Below the pieces are notes generated by a model. The model was not told the origin of the DNA. It made no database searches and saw nothing but the letters and a program-made list of their open reading frames with translations. Below are positions 53,873 through 62,732 of a stretch of 64,000 bases of DNA, piece by piece. A program made the translations under genes and the position numbers. Where the stretch lies: contig NZ_JAAOXD010000002.1 of assembly GCF_014694315.1 (NCBI RefSeq), forward strand, positions 186,001-250,000, written 5' to 3'. The stretch comes from Arthrobacter ipis. Its GTDB lineage: Bacteria; Actinomycetota; Actinomycetes; Actinomycetales; Micrococcaceae. The stretch's first letter is position 1, and every line of letters starts with the position of its first letter.

Positions 53873-55525
53873 ATGGACAAGACCGGTTCTGTTTTTCCAA
53901 ACCGTCGTGCTGTGCTGAAGGCAGCCGGGATCGGGGCGGCCGGTGTTGCCACTGCACCCCTTCTGTCCGCTTGCACCGGCGTACCCACGGTGGCTACGCC
54001 GTCGGCTTCGGCTTCCCTGCTCCCCGCCCCGCCGGGACAGATCGCACCGTTGCTGGACCGCCCGAAAGTCACCAATGCCCTGGCGCAGCTCGACGGATTG
54101 ATCCGAAATGCCATGGAACAGACCGGGCTGCCGGGAGTGGCCGTGGCCGTGGTGTATCAGGACGAGGTGGTGTACTCCAAAGGCTTTGGGGTGCGGGAGG
54201 TCGGCAAACCGGAGGAGATAAGCCCGGACACGGTGTTCCAGTTGGCATCCGTGTCCAAGCCCATGGCGTCCACGGTGGTGGCAGGGGTGGTGGGGCGGCG
54301 GGTGATCGACTGGACTGACCGCGTCATCGAACACAACAAGAACTTCGCGCTCAAGGATGACTACGTCACGCGGAATGCGACCTTTGCCGATCTGTTGTCG
54401 CACCGCAGCGGACTGAGAACAGGGTCGGGCGATCTGCTGGAAGACCTCGGGTTCGATCGTGCGTACATCCTCGGGCACCTCAACCAGGAGCCCCTCGACA
54501 TGTTCCGGTCCAGTTACAACTACAGCAATTTCGGCTATACGGAAGGCGGCCAGGCAGCAGCCGACGCGATGAAAATGTCGTGGGAGGATCTGGCTGACGA
54601 GATTCTGTTCCGGCCGCTGGGCATGTCCGCCAGCAGTTACCGGCACTCGGCCTACGAGAAAGCGTCAAACAGAGCAACCATTCATGTCCCGCTCGGGAAC
54701 AAGGTGTGGGCAGCGAAACACCGCCGCGATGCCGATTCCGAGGCCCCGGCCGGGGGCGCGAGTTCATCGGTGCGGGACCTGGCCCAATGGCTCCGTCTGC
54801 AGCTCGGCAAAGGCAGTTACGAGGGCAAGCCCGTCATTGATGCAGCCGCCCTCCAAACAACGCACGTTCCCCATTCGGTTTCCGGACCGGCGTCGGCACC
54901 GGCCGCCCGCTCCCGTTTCTATGGGCTGGGCTGGAACGTCTCCTACGATGATCAGGCCCGCCTCCAAGTTGGACACTCCGGGGCATTCAACCTCGGCGCA
55001 GCCACCGCCGTCTCAATGCTTCCGGGTGAACAACTGGCCATCGTGGCCCTGACCAACGGAAGACCGCAGGGAATTCCTGAAGCAATCACAGCCGGGTTCC
55101 TGGATACGGCGCAGCACGGATCCCCGACGGTGGACTGGCTCATCTTCACCGCGGGCATCTTCAAACAAATTGATGAGTCCGAGAAACCCAAGGTGGATTA
55201 CACCAAGGCTCCGTCTGATGCTTCTCCCGCCAAGGCAAACAGTGCCTACACAGGCACTTACGGGAACTCCTACTACGGCCCGCTTGTGGTCCTTGAGCAG
55301 GGCGGCAAACTGGCCATGAGAATGGGACCCTCCGGCAGTCCCACCACATTCCCGCTCACGCACTTTGACGGAGACACCTTCAGCTTCGAATCCATCGGGG
55401 AGAACGCCAACGGCCTGGCCGGTGCACTGTTTGCGTCACCAGCCCGCGGCACCGCGCCAAGCGTCACCCTGGACTTCTACGACAGGACCGGGCTGGGGAC
55501 ATTCAAGCGGACGTCCGAGGGTTAG
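53873..55525 (+). CDS. Serine hydrolase, beta-lactamase (class C/PBP4-like) lipoprotein
   Basis: 550 residues. N terminus NRRAVLKAAGIGAAGVATAP and LLSAC is a Tat-type signal with lipobox. Beta-lactamase motifs: SxxK in LASVSKPM, YxN in YNYSNFGY, and HSG in GHSGAFNLG (replacing KTG). A C-terminal extension after residue 430 (SAYTGTYGNSYYGPLVV) is the small DUF3471-like domain of many such esterases and D-aminopeptidases. Role in cell-wall or small-ester hydrolysis; substrate unknown. Confidence 0.88.
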   Translation: MDKTGSVFPNRRAVLKAAGIGAAGVATAPLLSACTGVPTVATPSASASLLPAPPGQIAPLLDRPKVTNALAQLDGLIRNAMEQTGLPGVAVAVVYQDEVVYSKGFGVREVGKPEEISPDTVFQLASVSKPMASTVVAGVVGRRVIDWTDRVIEHNKNFALKDDYVTRNATFADLLSHRSGLRTGSGDLLEDLGFDRAYILGHLNQEPLDMFRSSYNYSNFGYTEGGQAAADAMKMSWEDLADEILFRPLGMSASSYRHSAYEKASNRATIHVPLGNKVWAAKHRRDADSEAPAGGASSSVRDLAQWLRLQLGKGSYEGKPVIDAAALQTTHVPHSVSGPASAPAARSRFYGLGWNVSYDDQARLQVGHSGAFNLGAATAVSMLPGEQLAIVALTNGRPQGIPEAITAGFLDTAQHGSPTVDWLIFTAGIFKQIDESEKPKVDYTKAPSDASPAKANSAYTGTYGNSYYGPLVVLEQGGKLAMRMGPSGSPTTFPLTHFDGDTFSFESIGENANGLAGALFASPARGTAPSVTLDFYDRTGLGTFKRTSEG

Positions 55526-55622
55526 AAGCGGGAACTCCCAGCGCACCTGCCGGCGTGGCCGGTCCTGGGTGGCCGGCCCTGCCGCCCCTCGCCACCGCTC
55601 GAGTTTCGTGCAACGATGCGGC

Positions 55623-56306
55623 ATGACCAGCAGCACCGGCGCCAACCCATGGCCGTCCAAAGCGGGATCAACACCCGGCAATGTCGTCCTGCTCGGGGAC
55701 TCGATCTTCGACAACAAGGCGTACGTCAACGGCGGGCCCGACGTCGTCGAGCAGTTGCGCGGCGAGCTCCCGGCCGGCTGGCACGCAACGCTGCTGGCGG
55801 TGGACGGCGACGTAATCGCCGGAGTCCGCCGCCAACTCATTGCCCTTCCCGACGACGCCACCCACCTTGTGGTCAGCGCCGGCGGCAACGATGCTCTCGG
55901 CTTCGCCCACCTGCTCGAAGCACCCGCCCGCTCAGTGGCGGAAGCCCTGGATATGTTCGCCGACGCCCAGGAGCGCTTCGCCGCGGACTATGAACTGATG
56001 GCCGACGCGGTCTCATCGACGGGGCTGCCCGCGGCGCTGTGCACCATCTACGACACGCCCTCCTCCGGGCCCTTCTACCGGATGATCAGGACCGCCCTCA
56101 CGGTCTTCAACGACTCCATCACCAGGGCCGCGTTCTCCCGCGGCATCAGCCTGTTGGACCTCCGGCTGGTCTGCAACGACGACGGCGACTACGCGAACGC
56201 GATTGAACCCTCCGTCCAAGGAGGCGCCAAAATGGCGCGGGCCATCACCGCACTGCTGGATGGGAAACGCCAGGTGCCGCGGTCAACGGTCGTCGGCGGC
56301 ACCTGA
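55623..56306 (+). CDS. SGNH-type hydrolase lacking the usual C-terminal His
   Basis: 227 residues from ATG 55623 (the longer frame lies in the preceding gene's end). Ser in VVLLGDSIFDNKA and Asn in VVSAGGNDALG are clear. Where block V normally reads DxxH it has ANAIEPSVQGGAKMA, without His, as far as I can see. Some SGNH subgroups use this IEPSxxGG form. Activity is therefore doubtful or uses another residue. Cytosolic. Confidence 0.8.
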   Translation: MTSSTGANPWPSKAGSTPGNVVLLGDSIFDNKAYVNGGPDVVEQLRGELPAGWHATLLAVDGDVIAGVRRQLIALPDDATHLVVSAGGNDALGFAHLLEAPARSVAEALDMFADAQERFAADYELMADAVSSTGLPAALCTIYDTPSSGPFYRMIRTALTVFNDSITRAAFSRGISLLDLRLVCNDDGDYANAIEPSVQGGAKMARAITALLDGKRQVPRSTVVGGT

Positions 56307-56363
56307 CTTCATGCGGCTGTGCGGCACCTCAACCTCCCGAGGCATGGAGTTTTTGTCCACTTG

Positions 56364-57380
56364 TCACGACTTCGAGCGGAGGGGCGCCGTCGAGTTCCGG
56401 ACCACCAGCCGGGGCGTACTGGTCACGTCCGCGATGGGGGCGCCGGGATCGTTGAGCCGCTCGAGGGCTACACGTCCGGCAGTCGTTCCCAGCTCCACGG
56501 CATGAAGGTCCACCGATGTCAGGTCGATCCCGTGGAGCCGGGCCGTCCGTGAATCGTCGTAGCCCACGAGCGACAGGTCCCCGGGGATCGCCAGTCCCAT
56601 CGCATACGCGGCTTCGCGGACACCCAGCGCGAACTGGTCGTTGTGCGTGAACACGGCCGTCGGACGGTCCGGCCCGGCCAGCAGCTCCGCCGCTGCACTC
56701 TCCGCGGCCTCCTGCGTGAAGTCACCGGCCGCCACGGTCTGCGGGATCACGCCCGCATCCCGCATCATCTTTTCGTAAGTTTCCCGGCGGACAGTATGGC
56801 CCTCAAAGGACGGCCCGGCCATGTGCGCGATCCGCGTGTGCCCCAGCCCGAGGAGGTGTTCGACGGCGGCCCTCGCCCCGGCGCGGTCGTCAGGGTACAC
56901 ACTGTCCACGCCCTCCACGCGGCGGGTGACACTCACCACCGGGATAATCTGCGCCAGTTCACGGACCCGCTCATCGGGATCCAGCAGCGCCGCGGCGATG
57001 ATGATCCCCACCCGTGCCTCAACGAGTGAATCCATCGCGCCCTGGTCCACGCCGCCGATGGAGCGCGAGACGCTGAGGATGAGCCGGTTGCCCGCCTGCG
57101 GCAGCGCCAGCCGCACGCCGTTGAGGACATCGGAGTACACCTCGTTCCGGAGGTCCAAGAGGTAAAGCCCGACGGCGGTCCGGGACTTGCTGGCCAGGGC
57201 GGCGGCTGCCGCATTGTGCCGGTATCCCAGGCGCTTGGCGGCGTCGAAGATCGCCTGCCTGGTCTCCGGGCTGACGCCGGCAGCGTCGCGGAAGGCGAAG
57301 GAGACCAGCGTGCGGGAGACTCCGACTTCCCGCGCAACATCAGCCTGGGTGGCTGGGCGGTGCTGCCGCTCGATGCTCAT
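56364..57380 (-). CDS. LacI family transcriptional regulator
   Basis: 338 residues, GGGAGGATGG before the ATG. LacI headpiece TQADVAREVGVSRTLVSFAFRD and hinge RLGYRHNAAAAALASKSR; the periplasmic-binding fold follows (VGLYLLDLRNEVYSDVL, GYDDSRTARLHGIDLTSVDL). It is divergent from a sugar MFS transporter, with a dyad in between, so it should repress that gene and itself and respond to a sugar. Confidence 0.93.
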   Translation of the reverse strand: MSIERQHRPATQADVAREVGVSRTLVSFAFRDAAGVSPETRQAIFDAAKRLGYRHNAAAAALASKSRTAVGLYLLDLRNEVYSDVLNGVRLALPQAGNRLILSVSRSIGGVDQGAMDSLVEARVGIIIAAALLDPDERVRELAQIIPVVSVTRRVEGVDSVYPDDRAGARAAVEHLLGLGHTRIAHMAGPSFEGHTVRRETYEKMMRDAGVIPQTVAAGDFTQEAAESAAAELLAGPDRPTAVFTHNDQFALGVREAAYAMGLAIPGDLSLVGYDDSRTARLHGIDLTSVDLHAVELGTTAGRVALERLNDPGAPIADVTSTPRLVVRNSTAPLRSKS

Positions 57381-57424
57381 ACGGCCATCCTCCCACGGCG
57401 GGAAATCGCAGAAATTCAGTCATT

Positions 57425-57442
57425 TGTAAGTTTGACCTTACA
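57425..57442. promoter_or_regulatory. LacI-type operator TGTAAG-N6-CTTACA
   Basis: Inverted repeat 57425-57442, extended by T-rich flanks (ATTTGTAAG/CTTACATTT). It lies 45 bases before the LacI start and 75 bases before the transporter start, where it can control both. TTGACC in the centre is a possible -35 for the transporter. Confidence 0.7.
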
Positions 57443-57517
57443 TTTAAGCCTTTCGCGCGTTAGTGTTGGGTGTGACAGCGGGCACATGTCCCGCAAAATT
57501 GAGACAAGGGAGTCCTT

Positions 57518-58984
57518 ATGTCTGCAACCCAAGCCCAGCGCGACGGCGCGCATACGCCCTCGCTGCCGCCGCTCACGAACGGCCCGCACCGCAAGCGCCT
57601 CGGCATGGTGGCCACGGTGGCGACCTTCGGCGGCCTGCTGTTCGGCTACGACACGGGTGTCATCAACGGCGCACTGCGGCCCATGACCGCCGATCTCGGC
57701 CTCACCCCGATCACCGAGGGAATCGTGACCAGCTCCCTGCTGTTCGGCGCTGCCGCCGGCGCCATCGGCGGCGGCCGGCTCTCCGACAGCTGGGGCCGCC
57801 GGAAGACCATCATCCTGCTGGCCATCCTGTTCCTCGTCGGCGCGCTGTCCTGCGTGTTCGCGCCCAACTTCGAGGTCATGGTGATCGGCCGCGTCATCCT
57901 CGGCCTCGCCGTCGGCGGCGCCTCCTCAGTGGTCCCCGTATACCTGGCGGAACTCGCACCCTACGAGATCCGCGGCTCGCTTGCCGGCCGCAACGAACTC
58001 ATGATCGTCATCGGCCAGCTCGCCGCATTCGCTGTGAACGCCGTCATCGGCAACCTCTGGAGCGAATTTGGCGGCGTCTGGCGCATCATGCTCGCGGTAG
58101 CCGCGGTGCCCGCCGTTGCCCTCTTCCTCGGCATGCTCCGGATGCCCGAATCCCCGCGCTGGCTCATCTCCCAAGGCCGCAACCAGGACGCCCTGGCCGT
58201 GCTCAAGACCATCCGTTCCTCCGACCGCGCCGAAGCCGAGATGGCCGACGTCAAGCACCTCGCCGACGAGGAAAAGGAAATGAACCTCTCCGGCTGGGGC
58301 GCACTGAAAAACAAGTGGATCCTTCGCATCCTGCTCGTTGGCATCGGCCTGGGCGTGGCCCAGCAGCTGACCGGCATCAACTCGATCATGTACTACGGCC
58401 AGTCCGTGCTGGTTGAGGCCGGCTTCGACTCCCGCGCCGCCCTCGTCGCCAACATCGCTCCCGGCGTCATCGCCGTCGTCGGTGGCGTCATTGCGCTCAC
58501 CATGATGCAGCGCGTCAACCGGCGCACCACCCTGCTGCTCGGCTTCACCCTGACCACCATCTGCCACTTCCTGATCGGCATCGCCTCCATCGCACTGCCC
58601 GTCGGCAACCCGGCGCGACCCTTCGTGATCCTCTTTCTGGTGGTTGCCTTCGTCGGCTCCATGCAGACGTTCCTCAACATCGCCGTCTGGGTGATGCTCT
58701 CGGAGATCTTCCCGCTCCACATCCGCGGCTTCGCGATCGGCGTGTCCATCTTCTGCCTCTGGATCGCCAACGCCTTCCTGGGCCTGTTCTTCCCCACCCT
58801 GGTGGCATCAGTCGGCATCACCGGCACGTTCTTCATGTTCGGCATAGTGGGCATCCTGGCTCTGATCTTCATCTACACCCAGGTGCCGGAAACCCGCGGC
58901 CGCACACTGGAAGCACTCGAGGAGGACGTCACCACCGGCGCCATTTACCTGGTGCACAAGACCCCGGCGACGGCGGCGCACTAA
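57518..58984 (+). CDS. Sugar-porter MFS transporter (XylE/GalP/GLUT-like)
   Basis: 488 residues. Twelve helices with sugar porter signatures: FGGLLFGYDTGVINGAL, GGGRLSDSWGRRKT (motif A), RVILGLAVGGASSVVPVYLAELAP with the PVYxxE motif, PESPRWL, QQLTGINSIMYY, and PETRGRTLE at the C terminus. Probable proton/sugar symporter; the sugar is unknown. Divergent LacI regulator next to it. Confidence 0.92.
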   Translation: MSATQAQRDGAHTPSLPPLTNGPHRKRLGMVATVATFGGLLFGYDTGVINGALRPMTADLGLTPITEGIVTSSLLFGAAAGAIGGGRLSDSWGRRKTIILLAILFLVGALSCVFAPNFEVMVIGRVILGLAVGGASSVVPVYLAELAPYEIRGSLAGRNELMIVIGQLAAFAVNAVIGNLWSEFGGVWRIMLAVAAVPAVALFLGMLRMPESPRWLISQGRNQDALAVLKTIRSSDRAEAEMADVKHLADEEKEMNLSGWGALKNKWILRILLVGIGLGVAQQLTGINSIMYYGQSVLVEAGFDSRAALVANIAPGVIAVVGGVIALTMMQRVNRRTTLLLGFTLTTICHFLIGIASIALPVGNPARPFVILFLVVAFVGSMQTFLNIAVWVMLSEIFPLHIRGFAIGVSIFCLWIANAFLGLFFPTLVASVGITGTFFMFGIVGILALIFIYTQVPETRGRTLEALEEDVTTGAIYLVHKTPATAAH

Positions 58985-59004
58985 CAGCCCTGATCACTGC
59001 ACAG

Positions 59005-59043
59005 GCCCCGCCGCTGGATTCACCCGAATCCGGCGGGCGGGGC
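59005..59043 (+). terminator. Terminator-like hairpin between convergent genes
   Basis: Imperfect GC-rich stem (arms 59005-59020 and 59027-59043) with GGATT/AATCC at the top, 20 bases after the transporter stop and 18 before the VOC stop; followed by TTCT only. Confidence 0.65.
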
Positions 59044-59060
59044 TTCTGCGTTCCCGGTAT

Positions 59061-59471
59061 CTACTTGTCCGCGGGCTGGAACAGCTCTACGACATTGCCG
59101 GCCGGATCCTCCAGCAGGATCTGCTGGCCGCCCGGCCCTCTGACAATATCGTTCCGGAACGGAACGCCCGCGGCCCGCAACCTATCCACTTCCGCGGCAA
59201 TATCGCCCACGACGAGATGGATCCGGTTCCATCCGCCCGGTGCCGGGACCGCGCCGTCGGGCATTGGCCTGCCCGCCGAGCTGGTGGGCCCGCTCAGCAG
59301 CAGACGCAACTGGCCGCGGACGGCGTCGGCAAACGCGGGTGCGGCGTTCATCCTTACGGTGAAGCCGAGGTGCTTCGTGTAAAAGCCGACGGCGGCGTCG
59401 ACGTCGTCCACCATGTACCGGACGCTGACAAAGTCCTTTGTGCTATCAAAGTCCTCAGGGTTGCTGGACAT
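59061..59471 (-). CDS. VOC family protein
   Basis: 136 residues; AGGAGAAGGG before the ATG. VOC module: VSVRYMVDDVDAAVGFYTKHLGF, RGQLRLLLSGP, WNRIHLVVGDIAAEVDRLRAAG and QILLEDPAGNVVELFQP. Glyoxalase/bleomycin-resistance superfamily; reaction unknown. The next gene is another VOC protein on the same strand 50 bases away. Confidence 0.85.
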   Translation of the reverse strand: MSSNPEDFDSTKDFVSVRYMVDDVDAAVGFYTKHLGFTVRMNAAPAFADAVRGQLRLLLSGPTSSAGRPMPDGAVPAPGGWNRIHLVVGDIAAEVDRLRAAGVPFRNDIVRGPGGQQILLEDPAGNVVELFQPADK

Positions 59472-59521
59472 TTCCCTTCTCCTCTTTAGATGGCCACCGG
59501 TTCTTTATGTGGACCCGCGGA

Positions 59522-59890
59522 TCAGACGTGCTGATCGACGATGACCGGGTTGCCGTCGGGGTCCACCACGATGAAGCTGCCCGGCCCGGCTCCGTCGCCG
59601 GCCTCGGCAACGAAGGGAATACCCTGGTCCTTCAGCTGGCGCTGGAGATCCCGCACGTCGGTGAAGGAGTCGAGCTGCTGCGCATCCTGGTTCCAGCCCG
59701 GGTTGAAGGTCAGGGAGTTCTTTTCAAACATGCCCTGGAAGAGTCCGAGCACCGTCTGCCCGTTCCGCAGGATCAGCCAGTTCTGGTCAATGTCGCCCCC
59801 GGACCTGGTGAATCCCAGCTTCTCGTAGAACGCCGCGGAGGCCGCGACGTCCTTGACGGCCAAGCTGAGTGAGAACGCGCCGAGTTGCAT
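59522..59890 (-). CDS. VOC family protein (second of pair)
   Basis: 122 residues; GGAG before the [44 protein letters not shown] and [21 protein letters not shown]: the small glyoxalase-like type. Same strand and close to the VOC gene at 59061, possible operon. Substrate unknown. Confidence 0.85.
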   Translation of the reverse strand: MQLGAFSLSLAVKDVAASAAFYEKLGFTRSGGDIDQNWLILRNGQTVLGLFQGMFEKNSLTFNPGWNQDAQQLDSFTDVRDLQRQLKDQGIPFVAEAGDGAGPGSFIVVDPDGNPVIVDQHV

Positions 59891-60137
59891 GTGCTGCTCC
59901 AGCCTCCGGAACTCTCCGGGCCATGAATTTCACCGACACTAACTGCGGGCTGACGTACCTGCCCCAAACAGCACTATTCCAGAGCCCTCTGACAAAAACC
60001 CGCCCCCGGCACAAATTCACGGGACCGCACTTCTGCCGCCGCCAGGAGTTCAGGCTGATCACGACCCGGTGGCGCTCCTGCTGGCGCTGCTGTTTCTCTC
60101 CATCTCGATGGGCTGAGGCCAGCGGCCGGTGAAGCTG

Positions 60138-60374
60138 CTAAAAAGCCTCGGTGTGCTCCAGCTCCGGCAGGACAACCAGCGGATCCCCTGCAAAGTGCAG
60201 CCTGCGCGAAGACTGCCCGTCAATCCAGGCGAACACCACCGAGCCGTCAAGGGGCAAGCGCTCGATAATGCCGGATCGGGCAGCATTCCAGATCTCCAGC
60301 TCCGCCCCCGGTGTCAGCGTTCCCCACGCTGCCGGGAGGTCGGCGTCGTGATCATTGCCAGCGTTCGCGTCCAT
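60138..60374 (-). CDS. Hypothetical protein, about 78 residues
   Basis: The frame is open to 60563, but the natural-looking part begins near MDANAGNDHDADLPAAWGTL: TPGAELEIWNAARSGIIERL, GSVVFAWIDGQSSRRLHFAG and DPLVVLPELEHTEAF. It overlaps nothing if it starts at ATG 60374, though that start has no strong ribosome site. Unknown fold. The 247 bases before it hold no gene I can support. Confidence 0.5.
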   Translation of the reverse strand: MDANAGNDHDADLPAAWGTLTPGAELEIWNAARSGIIERLPLDGSVVFAWIDGQSSRRLHFAGDPLVVLPELEHTEAF

Positions 60375-60488
60375 GCACCAATAGAACCAGCTGCTCGTGA
60401 ACACTCCGTGAACGTGGCCCGCTTGACACGCCCCTGAATCCGCCGCAGCCCAGCTGGCGCGCGGCCCGTACGCGTGGGACCATGCCTC

Positions 60489-60680
60489 ATGGCCAACGGC
60501 AACGCGGTCCAGGAGGCAATTGAGAAGGCGCGCGAGGAGATGCTTTTCATCGGTCCGGACCACCCCTACTATCCGCTCCTGGCAGAAATGGTCACCGCCG
60601 TGGAGGCGGCTTGGCGGCAGGGGTACGAGGCGCGGCGCGCCGGCAGGCCCAACAGCAATCCCTACAGCTGGCGCCCATGA
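60489..60680 (+). CDS. Small hypothetical protein (63 residues)
   Basis: MANGNAVQEAIEKAREEMLF, then IGPDHPYYPLLAEMVTAVEAAWRQGYEARRAG. Helical, with two conserved-looking segments (HPYYPLLAEM, WRQGYEARR) typical of small actinobacterial proteins. Divergent-overlapping to the longer version of the minus-strand ORF. Function unknown. Confidence 0.55.
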   Translation: MANGNAVQEAIEKAREEMLFIGPDHPYYPLLAEMVTAVEAAWRQGYEARRAGRPNSNPYSWRP

Positions 60681-60858
60681 AGTTCGGGGTTGTGCCGGGC
60701 CCGGTTAGCGAGGGGGTGCGTCCGGACCCGGCAGTTCTGACGGTTCGGGGCTGGGCTTCCGTTCCTTCAGGACACAGCCAGTATTACGGGCTGACATGGG
60801 GAAATAGTTGGGGCACCTTGGGACAATCCCCGGCAGACCCCACGCTCCCCCGTGCCGG

Positions 60859-60980
60859 TCCAAGGAACTCCAAAGTTCTTCCAAGGACGAAGGCCGAAAC
60901 TTTAAGCAGGCCGGCGGCGGTGGCCCTTGGTCCACCCTCCGGGACCTGGCTGCCTAACCCAGTCCGCCGCCGGCCCCACG
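60859..60980 (+). promoter_or_regulatory. Candidate structured element, copy 2
   Basis: Matches 12463-12579 over its whole length, including CCAAGG...CCAAGGACG, CACCCTCCGGG and CTGGCTGCCTAACCCAG. Here the outer helix is perfect: 12 bp between 60909-60920 and 60964-60975 (GGCCGGCGGCGG with its complement), enclosing GGCC-CTT-GGTCC and CTGG/CCAG hairpins. GAACT-CCAA-AGTTC upstream is a further hairpin. The variation between copies keeps most pairings, which favours an RNA. Downstream gene is absent or decayed. Confidence 0.5.
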
Positions 60981-61439
60981 AAAAAGTGGAGGCTCAGTTG
61001 CTGTACGGTATGGCAATGGGGCATGAACAGTGAGCACGCGCAGGGCACTGGCTGACGCAAGTTTGACCGTCGCGGCGGCGCCGCCACCGCCTACCTGCTG
61101 CGGTCCGTGAACCCTGCCCTCTTCTTCGGCCCGTACCCGCTAAGCGAGATGCGGCGGAAACCGCTGCTGGCCAAGTGGTACCGCATCAATGCCCTCCGCC
61201 TCGCGGCGAGCGCGGTCGCTCTGGCAGCGATCGATCGCGCCCGGACGGCCAGCCTGATCCCGGGGAGCACGCCCGGGGGCCAGAGGCCTCCTATGTACAA
61301 GCGTGCTACCGCAGGGTAGGTTCAATACAGGAACCCTGCGACTTTCTGCAGGAACCCCTTCCGGCGTTGTGCACCGCCCGGAGGTAAAGCCGCTATAGCC
61401 TCATGGCGGCCACCCCGCACCCTGAGGAAAGAGCCTGTC
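60981..61439 (+). other. Gene-poor stretch with a short open frame after the structured element
   Basis: No secure gene. A frame from about 61059 to 61319 reads KFDRRGGAATAYLLRSVNPALFF... with GPYPLSEMRRKPLLAKWYR, after an in-frame stop, and lacks a good start. It looks like the rear end of a gene whose front is lost or shifted. A 10-residue ORF (from 61023) and a 26-residue GTG ORF (61030) follow the structured element directly but are not convincing. Confidence 0.35.
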
Positions 61440-61697
61440 ATGGCCACCTCGCATTTCCAGCAGTTCCTTCACGACGCCACCTCCCCTGCTCCCGACACCG
61501 ACAGTCCGCTGGGGCCAGACTGCCTTTACGGGCTCTACACAAGCTGGTGCCTGATTCACGGACTGACACCTAAGACCGATTCGTCCTTCCGCGCCGGCAT
61601 GCGGCGGTGCCGTGTGAACCTCCGAGGCACCAGGCGGAAGATGAAGGGGCGGGCCGCAGCCGACTACATCCTCGCCAGCTACCCGTACGCGGGCTGA
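61440..61697 (+). CDS. Hypothetical protein, 85 residues
   Basis: GAGGAAAG lies before the ATG. CLYGLYTSWCLIHGLTPKTD and FRAGMRRCRVNLRGTRRKMK resemble the small winged-helix module seen at the C terminus of D5/P4-type primases and some actinobacterial small proteins (Y-WC-G-P-F-M pattern), so a DNA- or RNA-binding role is possible. The next gene begins 2 bases after its stop, so they are co-translated. Confidence 0.7.
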   Translation: MATSHFQQFLHDATSPAPDTDSPLGPDCLYGLYTSWCLIHGLTPKTDSSFRAGMRRCRVNLRGTRRKMKGRAAADYILASYPYAG

Positions 61698-61699
61698 CC

Positions 61700-62128
61700 A
61701 TGTCGCTCAGATCGCCCGGCTTCCGTTCTGACGGCGCCGGGCGGGCACGGGTCCTGCCCGTGATGTGCGCGCTCTGCGGGACCGACCGCCATCTCACCAT
61801 CAGGTCGGTGACGGATCTCCCGGACTGTCCCGCCGACGTCGTCATGGTGGCCTACACCTGCGGCCGGTGCCGGCGCTTCAGTGAACATCCTGCCCAGGTT
61901 GCCGACCTGTCAGCGGTCCTGGGCCGGCGGGAACAAAAGGGGGACGTCCTGATCTTCGGCGGGCACTACATGCACTGCGGACAGCCGATGGCCAGGGCAG
62001 GATCCGAACTCCGCAGGCTGTCCGCGCCGCTGTCCACCGAAGGCACCGCCGAAGACACCCTGGATGTCTACCTGTCCACCCGCGTGCTCAGATGCAGCTG
62101 CGGTTTCCAGATGGAACTGCCCGAGTAA
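61700..62128 (+). CDS. Zinc-binding hypothetical protein
   Basis: 142 residues from ATG 61700, 2 bases after the previous stop. Cys pairs: VMCALCGTDR, TCGRCRR, HCGQPMA, LRCSCGF; together enough for one or two zinc sites (CxxC...CxxC and CG...CxC). Otherwise unknown. Operon with the 85-residue protein; possible nucleic-acid-binding pair. Confidence 0.72.
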   Translation: MSLRSPGFRSDGAGRARVLPVMCALCGTDRHLTIRSVTDLPDCPADVVMVAYTCGRCRRFSEHPAQVADLSAVLGRREQKGDVLIFGGHYMHCGQPMARAGSELRRLSAPLSTEGTAEDTLDVYLSTRVLRCSCGFQMELPE

Positions 62129-62142
62129 GCGGGATCGTACAT

Positions 62143-62259
62143 TTGAAGGACAAACCTACCCCCGGGTAACTTTGGGTGGGGCCCCATCCTATTCCCCCAA
62201 TGCGGATGGTTGTCCCCGGGAAGCCCCGCACCGCCTTCACAAATGGTGCGGGGCTTTTT
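62143..62259 (+). ncRNA. Candidate small RNA unit, copy B
   Basis: TTGAAG (62143-62148), 18-base spacer, TAACTT (62167-62172); transcript with GGGG/CCCC outer and CCATCC/GGATGG inner helix around a loop ATTCCCCCAATGC; intrinsic terminator AGCCCCGCACC/GGTGCGGGGCT with five T (62221-62259). It matches copy A in promoter boxes, loop and terminator while the stem bases differ in compensating ways. It ends 72 bases before the receiver protein gene, so it could also be an attenuated leader of that gene. Confidence 0.6.
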
Positions 62260-62330
62260 CGGGCCGGGCCGTGCACTTCTTGAGGTTCCCGCCCTACACT
62301 GTGGACACCTACTACAGGCCGGGGGGCACG

Positions 62331-62732
62331 TTGGGTTCACGGGGGCTTTGCCTGGTCATCGAGGATGACCGGGATATTCGCGACCTTGTTGCGCTGATAC
62401 TGACGCGGCTCGGTTTTGACGTTCACGCAGTCAGCAACGGCGTCGACGGCGTCGCCGCGGCCTGGGAGCACCACCCCTGTCTGGTTACGGTCGACCTGAA
62501 TCTTCCGGACATGGACGGCCTGGAAGTGGCGCAGCATATCCGGTCTCGCTCCGAGGCGCCGATGCTGTTCATCACCGCTCGAGCGGAACTCGACGACGAA
62601 ATGGCCGGCATGGCGGCGGGAGCCGCGGCCTATCTTGTCAAACCGTTCCGCCCCCGGCAGCTCACGGAGACGGTCAACCGGCTTTGTCCCGTGGGCCCGC
62701 TGACGGCGCACGGCCTGGAGCCGCGCCTCTGA
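62331..62732 (+). CDS. Stand-alone receiver-domain response regulator (second copy)
   Basis: 133 residues from TTG 62331 after GGGGGG (GTG 62301 is a rival). With this start the pocket E11 D12 D13, phosphoacceptor D55 (LVTVDLNLPD) and K104 (VKPFRPRQ) fall at exactly the positions of the paralogue at 18606, which supports the choice. No output domain and no nearby kinase. Follows the small RNA unit B. Confidence 0.85.
   Translation: MGSRGLCLVIEDDRDIRDLVALILTRLGFDVHAVSNGVDGVAAAWEHHPCLVTVDLNLPDMDGLEVAQHIRSRSEAPMLFITARAELDDEMAGMAAGAAAYLVKPFRPRQLTETVNRLCPVGPLTAHGLEPRL

Noticed and set aside
53723..54646. 307-codon minus-strand frame opposite the serine hydrolase
   Set aside because: Antisense shadow of a gene with clear SxxK, YxN and Tat signal.
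60069..60116. 15-codon hydrophobic GTG ORF
   Set aside because: Too short, no ribosome site, composition explained by a Leu-rich GC stretch.
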